This document shows, one piece after another, positions 15,761 to 24,957 of a DNA stretch of 64,000 nucleotides; the first letter of the stretch is position 1, and each line of letters starts with the position of its first letter. A program made the position numbers and the translations under genes. This stretch comes from UBA168 sp011055275 (GTDB lineage: Archaea; Thermoproteota; Thermoprotei_A; Marsarchaeales; UBA168): the NCBI GenBank assembly GCA_046635845.1, contig JAQQXN010000002.1; one strand, written 5' to 3'. Under the pieces are notes generated by a model. The model saw only the letters and a program-made list of their open reading frames with translations, made no database searches and was not told the origin of the DNA.

Positions 15761-17965
15761 TCATGCCTCTATGTAGTCCTCTGGTTTTGGAAGGACCTGG
15801 GGCAGCCCTTTGCGCGACCTTATCTTCATTATTAGGTCGTTAAGCAAAGCCGGTGGCACTGGCGCCCAATGGCTGAACTGGGCTCCCCAGAGCGCCTTTC
15901 CTGCAGTCGCGCTCCTTATCTCGTTGCTGAGATCGAAGGACTCGGCTACAGGGATCTCAGCGATTATCTGCATGTTATTGCCCGACGCGGAGGGAATAAC
16001 CTCAAGCACTCTTCCCCTCTTTTGGTTTATTATGCGGTTGAGAGGGGCCATGTACTCTGTAGATACCCTTATGTCGACCTTCTGCCAAGGCTCAAGGAGT
16101 GTTGGGTTAGCACTTAGGAATGCTGCCATAACGGCATTCTTTATTGCCGGCATTACCTGAGCAGGTCCCCTATGAGCTGGGTCTTCGTGTATCAACGCAT
16201 CGACCAGGACGGCCTTGACGCCCCTCATGGGCTCCTGCGCAAGTGGCCCCGCCTCAGTGCTCCAAAGAAATGCCTGAATAATGGTCTCCTTGATCTCCCT
16301 GAGATGCTGTAACCCCTTGGTTCTATCAACAAATATGTTCATGCGTTCATCGATGGTCCATATGTTCCTTGCCTCGTCAGCATCCCAGCCAGCCTCTTCC
16401 CTTAGGATTTTTGCCCTTTCCCTGAAGTCTTGACTGTCGTAAACCTTGCCTTCCTGTATCAGCTGAAGGGTTTTTTCAGAAAGTGGTTCTACTGCTACGT
16501 AGAAGCGGTTGTGCTTATTGGGAGACTTACCCTCTGCCGGCCCGCCGTTTGCCTGAATGGATTCCCTGTAAACCACAAGTGGCGGGCTGGTAACCACGTC
16601 AAATCCCCTTTGCTGCAAGTCCCAGAGCGCGATCTCCAGGTGAAGCTGACCCATGCCGCTGAGCAGGTACTCACCAGTGTCTTCCCTCACCTTGACTTGC
16701 AGGTTCGGGTCCTCTATGCTCATCTTATGCAGCGTGTCTATGAACTTCGGTAGATCGCTAGTGCTCTTTGGCTCTATTGCCACGGTGACCACGGGCTCAC
16801 TTATGTAAGCCATCTTCTCGAAGGATCCCTCTTTCTGGTAGTTTGGATCGATTGCCGTTTCACCAGCTCTGGCCTGCTCCAACCCCAGGAGGGCTACCAT
16901 GTTTCCAGCTGGTATCTTGTCCGCGACCTCCCTGGTTTGACCCATAAATAAGCCAACCTGAAGGACGGTCTGCGTGGTACCGGCGTTAACAAGGTAAAGC
17001 TGATCTCCGGTTTTGACCGTGCCAGAGAACACCCTTCCGGTAGCCACAAGGCCTGCATGTGGGTCAACCACCACGTTGTTTACGGCTACAACCGTGGGCC
17101 CTTTCTCATCACATTCCAGAAGCGACTTAGTGAGCGGCGAATCAGAGCTGCCCTGCCAGATCTTTGGAATCCTGTACTTCTGGGCTTCAACGGGTGAGGG
17201 AAGGTGATCGACGACCATGTCGAGTATGGCCTCGTAAAGCGGGACCTTTTGAACTAGCTCATCGGGAGATCCTGTAGTGTAGGCCGTTACTACATCCGAG
17301 AACTTAACGCCTCTCTCCTTCGCCATGGGGAGCGTGAATCCCCATTTGTCCTTAGCGGCTCCAAACGCGACTTGCCCCTTGTTTGGGTTTACCTTCCATG
17401 CATCCTTGTACTCAGGGTCGGCATATTCCTCTATAAGCTTGTTGAAGTCCTGAATGATCTGCAGGAGCCTGTTCTGGACCTCCTGCGGCGATAGCCTTAG
17501 CTCCTTGACTAGCCTATCAAGCTTGTTTATGTATAAAACGGGTTTTACCTTTTCTTCAAGAGCCTGCCTTACCACGGTCTCGGTTTGCGTCATGACCCCT
17601 TCAACGCAGTCAACCACAACGACCGCCCCATCCATAACCCTTAAAGAGCGCGTGACCTTTCCGGTGAAGTCTACGTGGCCAGGAGTATCTATGAGGTTTA
17701 TAACGTAACTTTTGCCGTTTCTCTCGTGCAGAAGGCTCACGTTTGCCGCCTTAACGGTCATCTGTCTCTTTTGCTCTATCTCTAAATAATCCATTGCCAA
17801 AGCCGTTCCGGCAACCTTGGGCGATATTATTCCAGCAGCCATAAGGAGGCTATCGCTCATGGTTGTTTTTCCGTGGTCTACATGCGCTATTACACCGATG
17901 TTTCTTATCTGCTCCTTATTTTCCATTAATTTTAATATTTCCTCAGTTTGTCTATATTTTGGCAA
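15761..17965 (-). CDS. fusA: Translation elongation factor 2 (aEF-2)
   Basis: The 734-residue GTPase drives ribosomal translocation. It has AHVDHGKTT (P-loop), LIDTPGHVDFTG (G3), NKLDRL (G4), and domains II to V. The diphthamide loop reads HEDPAHRGPAQVMPA near residue 600, with the modifiable histidine kept. The frame starts with TTG at 17965 giving MPKYRQTEEILKLMENKEQI, which matches the usual aEF-2 N-terminus; an ATG 14 codons later would cut into it. A TATA-like CCTTAAAC lies about 20 nt upstream. The gene precedes the GTPBP1-like GTPase on the same strand. Confidence 0.97.
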   Translation of the reverse strand: MPKYRQTEEILKLMENKEQIRNIGVIAHVDHGKTTMSDSLLMAAGIISPKVAGTALAMDYLEIEQKRQMTVKAANVSLLHERNGKSYVINLIDTPGHVDFTGKVTRSLRVMDGAVVVVDCVEGVMTQTETVVRQALEEKVKPVLYINKLDRLVKELRLSPQEVQNRLLQIIQDFNKLIEEYADPEYKDAWKVNPNKGQVAFGAAKDKWGFTLPMAKERGVKFSDVVTAYTTGSPDELVQKVPLYEAILDMVVDHLPSPVEAQKYRIPKIWQGSSDSPLTKSLLECDEKGPTVVAVNNVVVDPHAGLVATGRVFSGTVKTGDQLYLVNAGTTQTVLQVGLFMGQTREVADKIPAGNMVALLGLEQARAGETAIDPNYQKEGSFEKMAYISEPVVTVAIEPKSTSDLPKFIDTLHKMSIEDPNLQVKVREDTGEYLLSGMGQLHLEIALWDLQQRGFDVVTSPPLVVYRESIQANGGPAEGKSPNKHNRFYVAVEPLSEKTLQLIQEGKVYDSQDFRERAKILREEAGWDADEARNIWTIDERMNIFVDRTKGLQHLREIKETIIQAFLWSTEAGPLAQEPMRGVKAVLVDALIHEDPAHRGPAQVMPAIKNAVMAAFLSANPTLLEPWQKVDIRVSTEYMAPLNRIINQKRGRVLEVIPSASGNNMQIIAEIPVAESFDLSNEIRSATAGKALWGAQFSHWAPVPPALLNDLIMKIRSRKGLPQVLPKPEDYIEA

Positions 17966-18150
17966 CTTAACACGTAAACCGTTTAAGGAGCTTTAAGCTT
18001 TTTGAGATCAAGGGGCTTTGTCCATTTGAAGTGCGCGTTATTTTCGGCGAGGAATGCTTGGCGCTTTGGCAGGGTGCGCTAGAAGCGCTTGAACGTATGC
18101 TCAATGGTACCCGCAAAGCATATCCAATTAATAAGCGTTTCAGCACAATA

Positions 18151-18159
18151 CTTTTAAAC
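18151..18159 (+). promoter_or_regulatory. TATA-like box before the membrane protein at 18180
   Basis: CTTTTAAAC is centred about 25 nt before ATG 18180, consistent with a leaderless transcript. The 214-bp gap between the divergent aEF-2 and this gene otherwise shows nothing recognisable. Confidence 0.5.
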
Positions 18160-18179
18160 GCGTTAGAGCAGCAATATTC

Positions 18180-19190
18180 ATGAAAATTAGCTTTAGCATA
18201 GGCTTCTTTGCACTTATAATAATATTCTTAGTTGGGTTCGGAGCGGGCTTTGGCGCTTATTATGCGATGTATTACAGGCCGCTTGATGCCTCTTATGAGC
18301 TGGAAAAGCGGATTAACCTATCCCTATCGGAGTTAGTAACTCAGTACAGCGAAAAAATCTCGCAGCTGAACCAAAATATTTCTAGGATAAACTCAAGTTA
18401 CTATAATGCCATGCAATCACTCAACGCAGTCGAAGAGGAGAACCTGAGGCTTCAACAGCTAATATTAAAACAAGTTCAGACAAATCAAGCGCTTAGCAAT
18501 TACTATGAATGGAAGGCGCTGGGATTGCCGTCCCTTCTTCAGGTGTGGTACTCGCGTGCTTTATCGTTGATGCCTCAAGGAGGCAGTTACGGCTATACGC
18601 AAAGCGCCCTTTCTTCGGCGGCTTTTCTAACGACCATTGACTGCGGCAATGCTGCCTGGGCGGCCAAATCAATGTCGTACTTAGGCCTTGGGAGTTACAG
18701 CTACGATTATGCCCTTTTCTCAAACATATCTCAATGGGCTGAGCCAACGCTCTCCGTATATGATAGGCAGGTACTTAACATACCCAGCGGAGATGAGCTT
18801 TATGCGGTATCCATGGTCCTTGATGCAACTTCCTCCATGACGTTTACGAACTCCACATCTGGAGCGCTTTTGTCCCCACTGCAAACACTCATATCTGGCG
18901 GAGGCAATCAGCTTGAAGCCTGCGAGCTTGCAGCCGCCTTGCTCAAACTCGAAAATATTAACGTTGCGATTGCGCTTTTGTCAAACAAGGTCAATTCAAG
19001 TCAGTTCCTGTTTGTTGTATTGATACAGCTTCCAAACCTAACCAACGTTTACTACTTCCCGAGCCTTTTGACCTATGGGTTAATGGGAGCGTCTTGGGGT
19101 TTAATTCAGCCGCAGCTTCCCTTGCGCGCGCAGAACAGCGCGAGCTGGGCGTCGTCGTGGTCAGTTGTAAGTGTTGAGGAGGTTCAGTAA
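18180..19190 (+). CDS. Membrane-anchored protein with coiled coil and weak transglutaminase-like motif
   Basis: I do not recognise the whole protein (336 residues). Residues 5-27 are one hydrophobic helix (FSIGFFALIIIFLVGFGAGF), followed by a predicted coiled coil (about 38-105, heptad-like with many Leu, Glu and Asn-x-Ser/Thr sequons). The C-terminal globular part has GNQLEACELAAALLKLENI near 245, which resembles the cysteine segment of transglutaminase-like domains (G.C.d.A.ll..ll). No matching histidine is obvious downstream, so activity is doubtful. The outward-facing domain would be rich in N-glycosylation sites. It precedes an MFS gene by 70 bp on the same strand. Confidence 0.7.
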   Translation: MKISFSIGFFALIIIFLVGFGAGFGAYYAMYYRPLDASYELEKRINLSLSELVTQYSEKISQLNQNISRINSSYYNAMQSLNAVEEENLRLQQLILKQVQTNQALSNYYEWKALGLPSLLQVWYSRALSLMPQGGSYGYTQSALSSAAFLTTIDCGNAAWAAKSMSYLGLGSYSYDYALFSNISQWAEPTLSVYDRQVLNIPSGDELYAVSMVLDATSSMTFTNSTSGALLSPLQTLISGGGNQLEACELAAALLKLENINVAIALLSNKVNSSQFLFVVLIQLPNLTNVYYFPSLLTYGLMGASWGLIQPQLPLRAQNSASWASSWSVVSVEEVQ

Positions 19191-19260
19191 GGATACGCCA
19201 ACTCTCTCGTTTAGCAGATAACTCGCGAAATCTTAAAACGCTGCAACCCGGTTTTCTGTT

Positions 19261-20721
19261 ATGTCAGTAAATTACTCGAGGCGCTGGACCGTAGTTTCGG
19301 TCACGACCTTGGGCACGCTGATGGCTGCTATAGACTCGACCATAGTTATTCTTGGAATACCGGTCATAATGCAGGCACTTCACGCCAACCTGATAGAAAT
19401 GGCTTGGGTCATAATGGGGTACATCCTCATGAGTACCGCGCTGGTCCTGACCATAGGAAGGGTTGGAGATACGTTTGGGAGGATTAGGGTTTACGAGGCC
19501 GGTTTCCTCATCTTCGCGCTCGGCTCGGCTCTCTCGGGCCTTTCCACTAGCGGTTGGGAGATCGTCATATTCAGGTTTATCCAAGGCATAGGTGGAGCCA
19601 TGATGGTAGGCAATTCGTGGGCACTTATATCGGAGGCTTTCCCGGAGAACGAAAGGGGAAAGGCTTTTGGCATAAACTCCATAGCTTGGGGCATTGGAGG
19701 CGTCGTCGCGCCAGTCCTTGGCGGTCTTATAATAACGTACTTGGGATGGAGATATATATTTTATGTGAACGTTCCAATCGGCATCTTTGCGGTGCTGTGG
19801 GCGCGCATAAGGTTGAGCGGATTTGTGGAAAGCAAAAGAAGGGAGAGCTTTGATGTAGCCGGGGCAGCGCTTTTCACGGCATTTGTGGCTCTTCTGCTAG
19901 TGGCCATAACCATGAGCATTGGCGTTGGGTGGGATGCCCTAAGCCTGACCGTCTTAACGTTATCGCTCATCGCGCTGGCCGCGTTCTTTGCAGCCGAAAA
20001 AAAGGTGAGCTCTCCAATATTTAAGTTCAGCCTGTTTTCAAACAGGGTTTACTTGGCATCGACTCTTGCATCCTTCCTTCAATCGCTTGCCATGTTTGCC
20101 ATAATGTTTTTGGTTATATTTTACCTAGAAGCAGTAAAGGGCTACAGCGTGATTGAATCGTCAATCCTCCTTATACCAATGCCCCTGCTTTCGAGCCTTC
20201 TTGCGCCGTTTGGAGGACTTTTGTCAGATAGAATAGGCGCCAGATTACCTGCTACCATAGGGATACTGATACAGGGAATTGCTTTGTTTCTATTGTCAGA
20301 ATTAACCGTACGCTCATCTTATCTCTTTGTCGCGTTGGGTTTGGCCGTAATGGGGATAGGAAGTGGTCTCTTTTTCTCACCAAACGCGAGCGCAGTGATG
20401 TCGTCGACCCCAAGGGGGTATTACGGTGTAGGGTCAGGTATGATGACCACGCTTAGGAATACTGGCCAAGTGATAAGCATAGCCTTGGCCCTTGCGGTTG
20501 CCGCTGGTTCGATGCCGGAATCTGCTGTTTTCGCACTTTTTCTGGGTACCAGCACGAACCTTAGCAGTTCAATTTTATCATCATTTGTTGGAGGTATGGA
20601 TAACGCGTTCAGGCTTTCGATAGCACTGGCGCTTGTCGCAGCCGTTGCCTCTGCTGTCAGAGGGAAAGAGCTCAGGAGATCTCTTCAACAGGAGAAGGGT
20701 ATTCGAATTGAGCTTGGCTAG
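19261..20721 (+). CDS. MFS transporter, 14-helix DHA2 (EmrB/QacA-like) family
   Basis: The 486-residue protein begins with TTLGTLMAAIDSTIVILGIP (the D1-type motif of DHA2 drug:proton antiporters), has GRVGDTFGRIRVY (motif A) and FRFIQGIGGAMM plus GPVLGG-like APVLGGLI (motif C region), and 14 hydrophobic segments. Members export lipophilic drugs or metabolites. Here the substrate is unknown. The C-terminal end overlaps an open frame leading into psmA, but the proteasome gene starts 74 nt downstream. Confidence 0.88.
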   Translation: MSVNYSRRWTVVSVTTLGTLMAAIDSTIVILGIPVIMQALHANLIEMAWVIMGYILMSTALVLTIGRVGDTFGRIRVYEAGFLIFALGSALSGLSTSGWEIVIFRFIQGIGGAMMVGNSWALISEAFPENERGKAFGINSIAWGIGGVVAPVLGGLIITYLGWRYIFYVNVPIGIFAVLWARIRLSGFVESKRRESFDVAGAALFTAFVALLLVAITMSIGVGWDALSLTVLTLSLIALAAFFAAEKKVSSPIFKFSLFSNRVYLASTLASFLQSLAMFAIMFLVIFYLEAVKGYSVIESSILLIPMPLLSSLLAPFGGLLSDRIGARLPATIGILIQGIALFLLSELTVRSSYLFVALGLAVMGIGSGLFFSPNASAVMSSTPRGYYGVGSGMMTTLRNTGQVISIALALAVAAGSMPESAVFALFLGTSTNLSSSILSSFVGGMDNAFRLSIALALVAAVASAVRGKELRRSLQQEKGIRIELG

Positions 20722-20794
20722 GAAAGCTCCTAACAGAAAAGCATATTATCGACGGCGAGGTATTTTTGATAAGAATTTGTACTCCCCTGCATCG

Positions 20795-21499
20795 ATGGGA
20801 TATGATAGGGTTCCAACCACGTTCTCTCCCGATGGAAAGCTTTACCAAGTGGATTATGCCCTAGAGGCCGTGAAGAAGGGGTGGATAACCTTAGGAATAA
20901 AGGCCTCTGACGGCATAGTCTTGGCAGTGGAAAAGAAGAGGTATACGAGGCTTATCGATCCAGCTTATACAGAGAAGATCTTCAAGATCGACGATCACAT
21001 AGGTGCGGTCTTTGCCGGCTTATCTCCCGATGCTCGTTTTCTCATAGACCAGGCCAGGGTCTACGGCCAGATTTACAAGCTAGTTTACGATGAGCCAGTG
21101 GATGTGGAAACCCTTACGAGGTACATCTGCGATATAATGCACGACTACACGCTTCATGGGGGAGCTCGCCCATTTGGAGTATCTCTTATGATAGGAGGTG
21201 TGTTCAGAGGGCAACCCAAGCTTTATGGCACCGATCCAGGGGGAGCTTACGCCGGTTACTTCGCTAACGCCATAGGATCTGGTTTCAGCACGGTCATGGA
21301 TTACCTGGAGAAGAACTATGATGAAAAGGCGCTGCTTGACGATGCCATAGTGCTAGCCCTCAAGGCGATGGCCCCGGTCGTTGAGGGAGGCCTAGCTTCG
21401 GGGAACTTCGAGCTTGCGGTCGTGCCAGTTAAAACCGGCCTTTTCGAAAAGCTGAGCCAGGAAAAGGTAATGAGTTACGTGGAAAAAGCTAAAAGCTGA
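20795..21499 (+). CDS. psmA: Proteasome alpha subunit
   Basis: The 234-residue protein opens with MGYDRVPTTFSPDGKLYQVD, the gate-forming N-terminus of archaeal 20S alpha subunits, and continues with EKKRYTRLIDP, FAGLSPDAR and YGGARPFGV-like GGARPFGVSLMIGG. It forms the outer rings of the 20S core. ATG 20795 is chosen because the conserved N-terminus begins there, though in-frame codons extend upstream (TTG 20777). It heads the conserved archaeal proteasome-exosome superoperon that follows on the same strand. Confidence 0.95.
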   Translation: MGYDRVPTTFSPDGKLYQVDYALEAVKKGWITLGIKASDGIVLAVEKKRYTRLIDPAYTEKIFKIDDHIGAVFAGLSPDARFLIDQARVYGQIYKLVYDEPVDVETLTRYICDIMHDYTLHGGARPFGVSLMIGGVFRGQPKLYGTDPGGAYAGYFANAIGSGFSTVMDYLEKNYDEKALLDDAIVLALKAMAPVVEGGLASGNFELAVVPVKTGLFEKLSQEKVMSYVEKAKS

Positions 21500-21514
21500 G
21501 CGTGGTGGGCGCAG

Positions 21515-22210
21515 TTGGACATAGGTAAAAACACCATAGTAAGGCTTGAGTTAAAAGGGCAAAAGTTTGAGGTCGTAGTCGTTCCCGAAAAGGCGTGGAA
21601 GTACAAAGAAGGAGAACAGATCCCGCTTAAGGACGTATTTGTGACCGAGGAGGTTTTCAAGGACGTTGGAAGGGGAGAAAAGGCATCTGCGACGAATCTA
21701 GTTCAGGTTTTCGGAACTGACGACGAGTCAAAAGTGGCCCTAGAGGTGCTTAAGCGGGGAGAGTTGCTCCTCACGACGGAGCAGAGAAGGGAGATGGTGG
21801 AAGCAAAACGCAAGCAGATAATAAATCTCATAAGTAAAAGCGCCGTTGACCCAAAAACTAAACTTCCGCATCCCCCGACAAGAATAGAGCTTGCTCTCAA
21901 TCAGGCGCGCTTTGCTGTTGATCCTTTCAAACCGGTGGAAGAACAGGTTAATGATGCAATTAAGGTCCTGAAACCCATATTGCCGATTAAGATTGTGCAG
22001 TTCAGTTTTAAGATAAGGGTGCCAGCGACCTATGCGTCAAAGACGTATAAGCAGATAACCTCGCTTGGCCAACTCAAGAGCTCTCAATGGGGAGATGATG
22101 GTTCCATAACCGTAACTATAACGGTACCCGGAGGGGCCAGGTCAGAAGTCATGGAGAAGATAAACAGCTTGACTCATGGCTCTGCAGAGGTCACGGTAGA
22201 GGAGGCTTAG
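21515..22210 (+). CDS. sdo1: Ribosome maturation protein SBDS/Sdo1
   Basis: The 231-residue protein shows the three-domain SBDS layout: NIVRLELKGQKFEVVVVPEK (FYSH domain), LLTTEQRREMVEAKRKQIIN (helical linker) with HPPTRIELALNQARFAVDP, and a ferredoxin-like C-terminal domain. SBDS with EF-2-like GTPase releases aIF6 from the large subunit; aIF6 and aEF-2 are both encoded in this window. It starts with TTG at 21515, 15 nt after psmA. This position next to psmA and the exosome genes is conserved across archaea. Confidence 0.95.
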   Translation: MDIGKNTIVRLELKGQKFEVVVVPEKAWKYKEGEQIPLKDVFVTEEVFKDVGRGEKASATNLVQVFGTDDESKVALEVLKRGELLLTTEQRREMVEAKRKQIINLISKSAVDPKTKLPHPPTRIELALNQARFAVDPFKPVEEQVNDAIKVLKPILPIKIVQFSFKIRVPATYASKTYKQITSLGQLKSSQWGDDGSITVTITVPGGARSEVMEKINSLTHGSAEVTVEEA

Positions 22211-22220
22211 GTGACTGTTT

Positions 22221-22922
22221 TTGTCAGAAAGAATAGAGAAAGTTCGTGAGGTTGTGGTCCCGGGCGAAAGGCTTTCTGATGAAGGCGCAAGGGCAGGAGA
22301 AGGTTGTTATCGTGATGACGGTAATGTCTTCTCCAGCTTCCTAGGTGTGGTAGAGAGAGACGAGCAGCGTGGCGTAAGAGTTAGGCCGCTGAGGGGTAAG
22401 TACATGCCCAAGGTCGACGATTTCGTCGTTGGAAAAATAATAGAGGTAGGCCTGACTGACTGGACCGTCGACATAAACTCTCCTTACGTCGGTAGGCTCG
22501 ACTCAAGGGATGCTGGCATTGAGGTTGATCCCATAACCATCGACCTAAGGAGGTATTTTGATGTTGGAGATTATATAGGTGCTAAGGTGATAAGTTTTGA
22601 CAGGGTCACTCCTCCCTCACTTACCGTTAAGGAAAGGGGGTTGGGAAAGATAAGGGGAGGCATACCCATATCCATAATACCCTCTCGCGTTCCCAGGGTC
22701 ATAGGAAAGAAGGGCTCTATGATAAGCATGCTTGATAAAATGCTTAAAACCAAGTTAGTAGTTGGCCAGAACGGTTACATAATAATTCAGGGAGGGACGC
22801 CCGAGGACGTCTCCTTTACGATCTCGGTTTTGAGGAAGATCGAGGAGGAAGCCTATACCTATGGGCTTACGGATAGGATAAAGGAGCTTTTGATAAAGAG
22901 GTATGGAAATCAAAATGGCTAG
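22221..22922 (+). CDS. rrp4: Exosome RNA-binding subunit Rrp4
   Basis: The 233-residue protein has an N-terminal domain (VVVPGERLSDEGARAGEGCY), a central S1 domain (DDFVVGKIIEVGLTDWTVDI, then RLDSRDAGIEVD) and a C-terminal KH domain with IPSRVPRVIGKKGSMISML (GxxG as GKKG). Rrp4 caps the archaeal exosome and guides RNA to the Rrp41-Rrp42 ring. The start is TTG 22221, 10 nt after the SBDS stop, and its stop overlaps rrp41 by 8 nt. Confidence 0.96.
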   Translation: MSERIEKVREVVVPGERLSDEGARAGEGCYRDDGNVFSSFLGVVERDEQRGVRVRPLRGKYMPKVDDFVVGKIIEVGLTDWTVDINSPYVGRLDSRDAGIEVDPITIDLRRYFDVGDYIGAKVISFDRVTPPSLTVKERGLGKIRGGIPISIIPSRVPRVIGKKGSMISMLDKMLKTKLVVGQNGYIIIQGGTPEDVSFTISVLRKIEEEAYTYGLTDRIKELLIKRYGNQNG

Positions 22923-23652
22923 ACTATCACAAGAAGAGTTGCTTACGGATGAAGGGATAAGGAGCGACGGCAGAAAAATAGATGAGGCGAGGCCTTTCGA
23001 AGTTGAAGTTGGAGTGCTTACGCAAGCTGACGGCTCGGCGCTTGTAAGGCAGGGCAAAAACCTCATTTTGGCCGGTGTAATGGGCCCATATGAGGCTGAA
23101 AGGCACTCTCAGTACCTTGACAGAAGCTCGTTGAGGGTACGCTATCACATGCAGCCCTATTCTACCAACGAGAGGAAGTCACCCACTTATTCTAGAAGAG
23201 AGATAGAGCTGAGTCGCGCTATCAGGGAGGCTCTAGAACCAGCGGTCATACTTACGGAGCTGCCAAGGACGCAGATAGATGTGTTCGTGGAAGTACTTCA
23301 GGCGGATGGTGGAACGCGCTGCGCTTCGGTTAATGCCGCAAGTGTGGCTTTGGCCGATGCGGGTATTCCCATGCGCGATTTGGTAACGGCTGTGGCCATA
23401 GGCAAGGTAAGGGATACGTTGGTTGTTGACATAAATGATTTGGAAGACGAGAACGGACAGGCAGACTTTCCAATTGCCATGATGCCCAATAAGGGAAAGA
23501 TAACTTTACTTCAAATGAATGGCCTTTTGACTCAAGATGAGATAAAGAGATCAGTTGATATGGCCAAGCGCGTTATTGACTCGCTTTACGCGGTTCAGGT
23601 AAACGCTTTAAAGAAGAAATATGCCCCGCTGGCGGCTCCTAACGAGGGATAG
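22915..23652 (+). CDS. rrp41: Exosome catalytic subunit Rrp41
   Basis: The 245-residue RNase PH-fold protein begins near RSDGRKIDEARPFEVEVGVL, has a RRGRPFE-like RNA-binding stretch replaced by SYSTNERKSPTYSRREIELSR, and PRTQIDVFVEVLQADGGTR followed by VNAASVALADAGIPM with the catalytic aspartate in DINDLEDENGQADFP. It is the phosphorolytic subunit of the archaeal exosome. ATG 22915 is used; ATG 22903, four codons earlier, is also possible. The gene is embedded in the rrp4-rrp41-rrp42 block. Confidence 0.95.
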   Translation: MARLSQEELLTDEGIRSDGRKIDEARPFEVEVGVLTQADGSALVRQGKNLILAGVMGPYEAERHSQYLDRSSLRVRYHMQPYSTNERKSPTYSRREIELSRAIREALEPAVILTELPRTQIDVFVEVLQADGGTRCASVNAASVALADAGIPMRDLVTAVAIGKVRDTLVVDINDLEDENGQADFPIAMMPNKGKITLLQMNGLLTQDEIKRSVDMAKRVIDSLYAVQVNALKKKYAPLAAPNEG

Positions 23653-23655
23653 AAG

Positions 23656-24492
23656 ATGCGTAGACCAAGTTTTCAGGGAAGTTTGGGCCAAGACTACCTG
23701 GAGTTTCTCCTTGCTAAGTTTAAGTCAAACGAAAGGGTGGATGGCAGGGCCTTGGACCAATACAGAAAGCTAGAGGTTTTGCCAGGTGTGGTACCTAAGG
23801 CAGATGGCAGCGCGCAAGTGAAACTGGGAGAAACTCAAGTGCTTGCGGGTATAAAGATAACGTCAGGAGCCCCATATGCCGACACGCCTGATGAGGGGGT
23901 GCTCACGGTTGGAATGGACTTGGCGCCCTTTGCACATCCAGATTTCCAGCCCGGTCCGCCTGATGAGCGGGGCATTGGGTGGGGGCGGGTTGTTGACAGG
24001 GGGATTAGGGAGGGCAAGGCTATAGACCTTGGGTCTCTGGTCATAGAGGAAGGAAAGAAGGTAGTCATAATATGGCTTGACATCACGGTGCTCAACCACG
24101 AAGGAAACGCTCAGGATGCCTCGTCGATAGCCGCGCTTGCCGCTCTTATGACAGCTAAGTTTCCGCCCGACATAGCGGAGTCCTTGGGTAAGGACTCGAT
24201 CGAGCTAGCTCATTACCCCATATCGGTTACCGTTGGGAAGATAGGTGATTACCTCATTGTTGATCCCAGCTTAGAAGAGGAGGATTATCTCGATTCCGAG
24301 CTTTCCATAACGACTTTGGAGGATGGGCGGGTTTCATCCATGCAGAAGATATTATCGGGTGCGCTGACCGAAGACGAGGTCCTGCGCTGCGTTGAGCTCG
24401 CCAAGGAAAAAGGGGAAGAGCTAAGGGCTGCAGTCATGGACGTGGCAAAAAAGTATAAAAGCGCCGAAGAGAAGAAAGTGAACGAAGAATGA
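23656..24492 (+). CDS. rrp42: Exosome structural subunit Rrp42
   Basis: The 278-residue RNase PH-fold protein starts MRRPSFQGSLGQDYLEFLLA, has NERVDGRALDQYRKLEV, ADGSAQVKLGETQVLAGIKI and a C-terminal helix, as in archaeal Rrp42. It lacks the full catalytic set and pairs with Rrp41 to form the hexameric ring. It follows rrp41 by 3 nt and overlaps rpl37ae by 4 nt. Confidence 0.95.
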   Translation: MRRPSFQGSLGQDYLEFLLAKFKSNERVDGRALDQYRKLEVLPGVVPKADGSAQVKLGETQVLAGIKITSGAPYADTPDEGVLTVGMDLAPFAHPDFQPGPPDERGIGWGRVVDRGIREGKAIDLGSLVIEEGKKVVIIWLDITVLNHEGNAQDASSIAALAALMTAKFPPDIAESLGKDSIELAHYPISVTVGKIGDYLIVDPSLEEEDYLDSELSITTLEDGRVSSMQKILSGALTEDEVLRCVELAKEKGEELRAAVMDVAKKYKSAEEKKVNEE

Positions 24493-24728
24493 GCGCCATT
24501 AAAGAGCGTGCTGGCGGTGAGCTTGGAGTAAAGTACGGCATGAAACTTAGAAGAGATTACGTTAGGCTAAAGAGCCAGAGAAAGCAACCCATGCGTTGTC
24601 CCTCCTGCGGCAAGCATGTTGTAATGGACAGGATTGCAGCTGGGATATGGCGTTGCCCCAAGTGCGGTTATACCTTCACCGGGTCTGCGTTTAGCCCGAG
24701 GCCCTACAGCCAGGTCATAAGCGCCTAA
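24489..24728 (+). CDS. rpl37ae: 50S ribosomal protein L37Ae
   Basis: The 79-residue protein has a basic N-terminus (GGELGVKYGMKLRRDYVRL) and a zinc ribbon MRCPSCGKHVVMDRIAAGIW then RCPKCG. It is a large-subunit protein. The overlap with rrp42 (ATGA) and the 1-nt spacing to pcc1 place it in the proteasome-exosome superoperon. Confidence 0.96.
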   Translation: MSAIKERAGGELGVKYGMKLRRDYVRLKSQRKQPMRCPSCGKHVVMDRIAAGIWRCPKCGYTFTGSAFSPRPYSQVISA

Positions 24729-24729
24729 A

Positions 24730-24957
24730 ATGTCAGAATTCATCCGCGTCAGCATATCGGTTAGGGACAGGCTTGTGCAATACGTGGTGGAGGCGCTGAG
24801 ACCTGACGATGATGATAACGTGAGTTTTGTTGTCTCTGGCGACCTTCTAACGGTGACAGCAGCCTTCAAGAGGGATGCCAAGGCTCGGGCATGGATCGAG
24901 TCTGAGGCCCGCATAATTTCGACAATCCTAAAAACTCTTAACCAAAGCTTACTATAA
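24730..24957 (+). CDS. pcc1: KEOPS complex subunit Pcc1
   Basis: The 75-residue protein has the small alpha/beta Pcc1 pattern: VQYVVEALRPDDDDNVSFVV, then LLTVTAAFKRDAKARAWIES and a final helix. Pcc1 dimerises within KEOPS, which makes t6A37 on ANN-decoding tRNAs. Position between L37ae and prefoldin beta is conserved in archaea and supports the call for a protein this short. Confidence 0.88.
   Translation: MSEFIRVSISVRDRLVQYVVEALRPDDDDNVSFVVSGDLLTVTAAFKRDAKARAWIESEARIISTILKTLNQSLL

Noticed and set aside
15810..16160. Plus-strand 116-codon frame
   Set aside because: Antisense shadow of the aEF-2 gene.
19264..19584. Minus-strand 106-codon frame
   Set aside because: Antisense to the first helices of the MFS transporter.
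22755..23066. Minus-strand 103-codon frame across the rrp4/rrp41 junction
   Set aside because: Both plus-strand exosome genes have full conserved motifs; this is a shadow.
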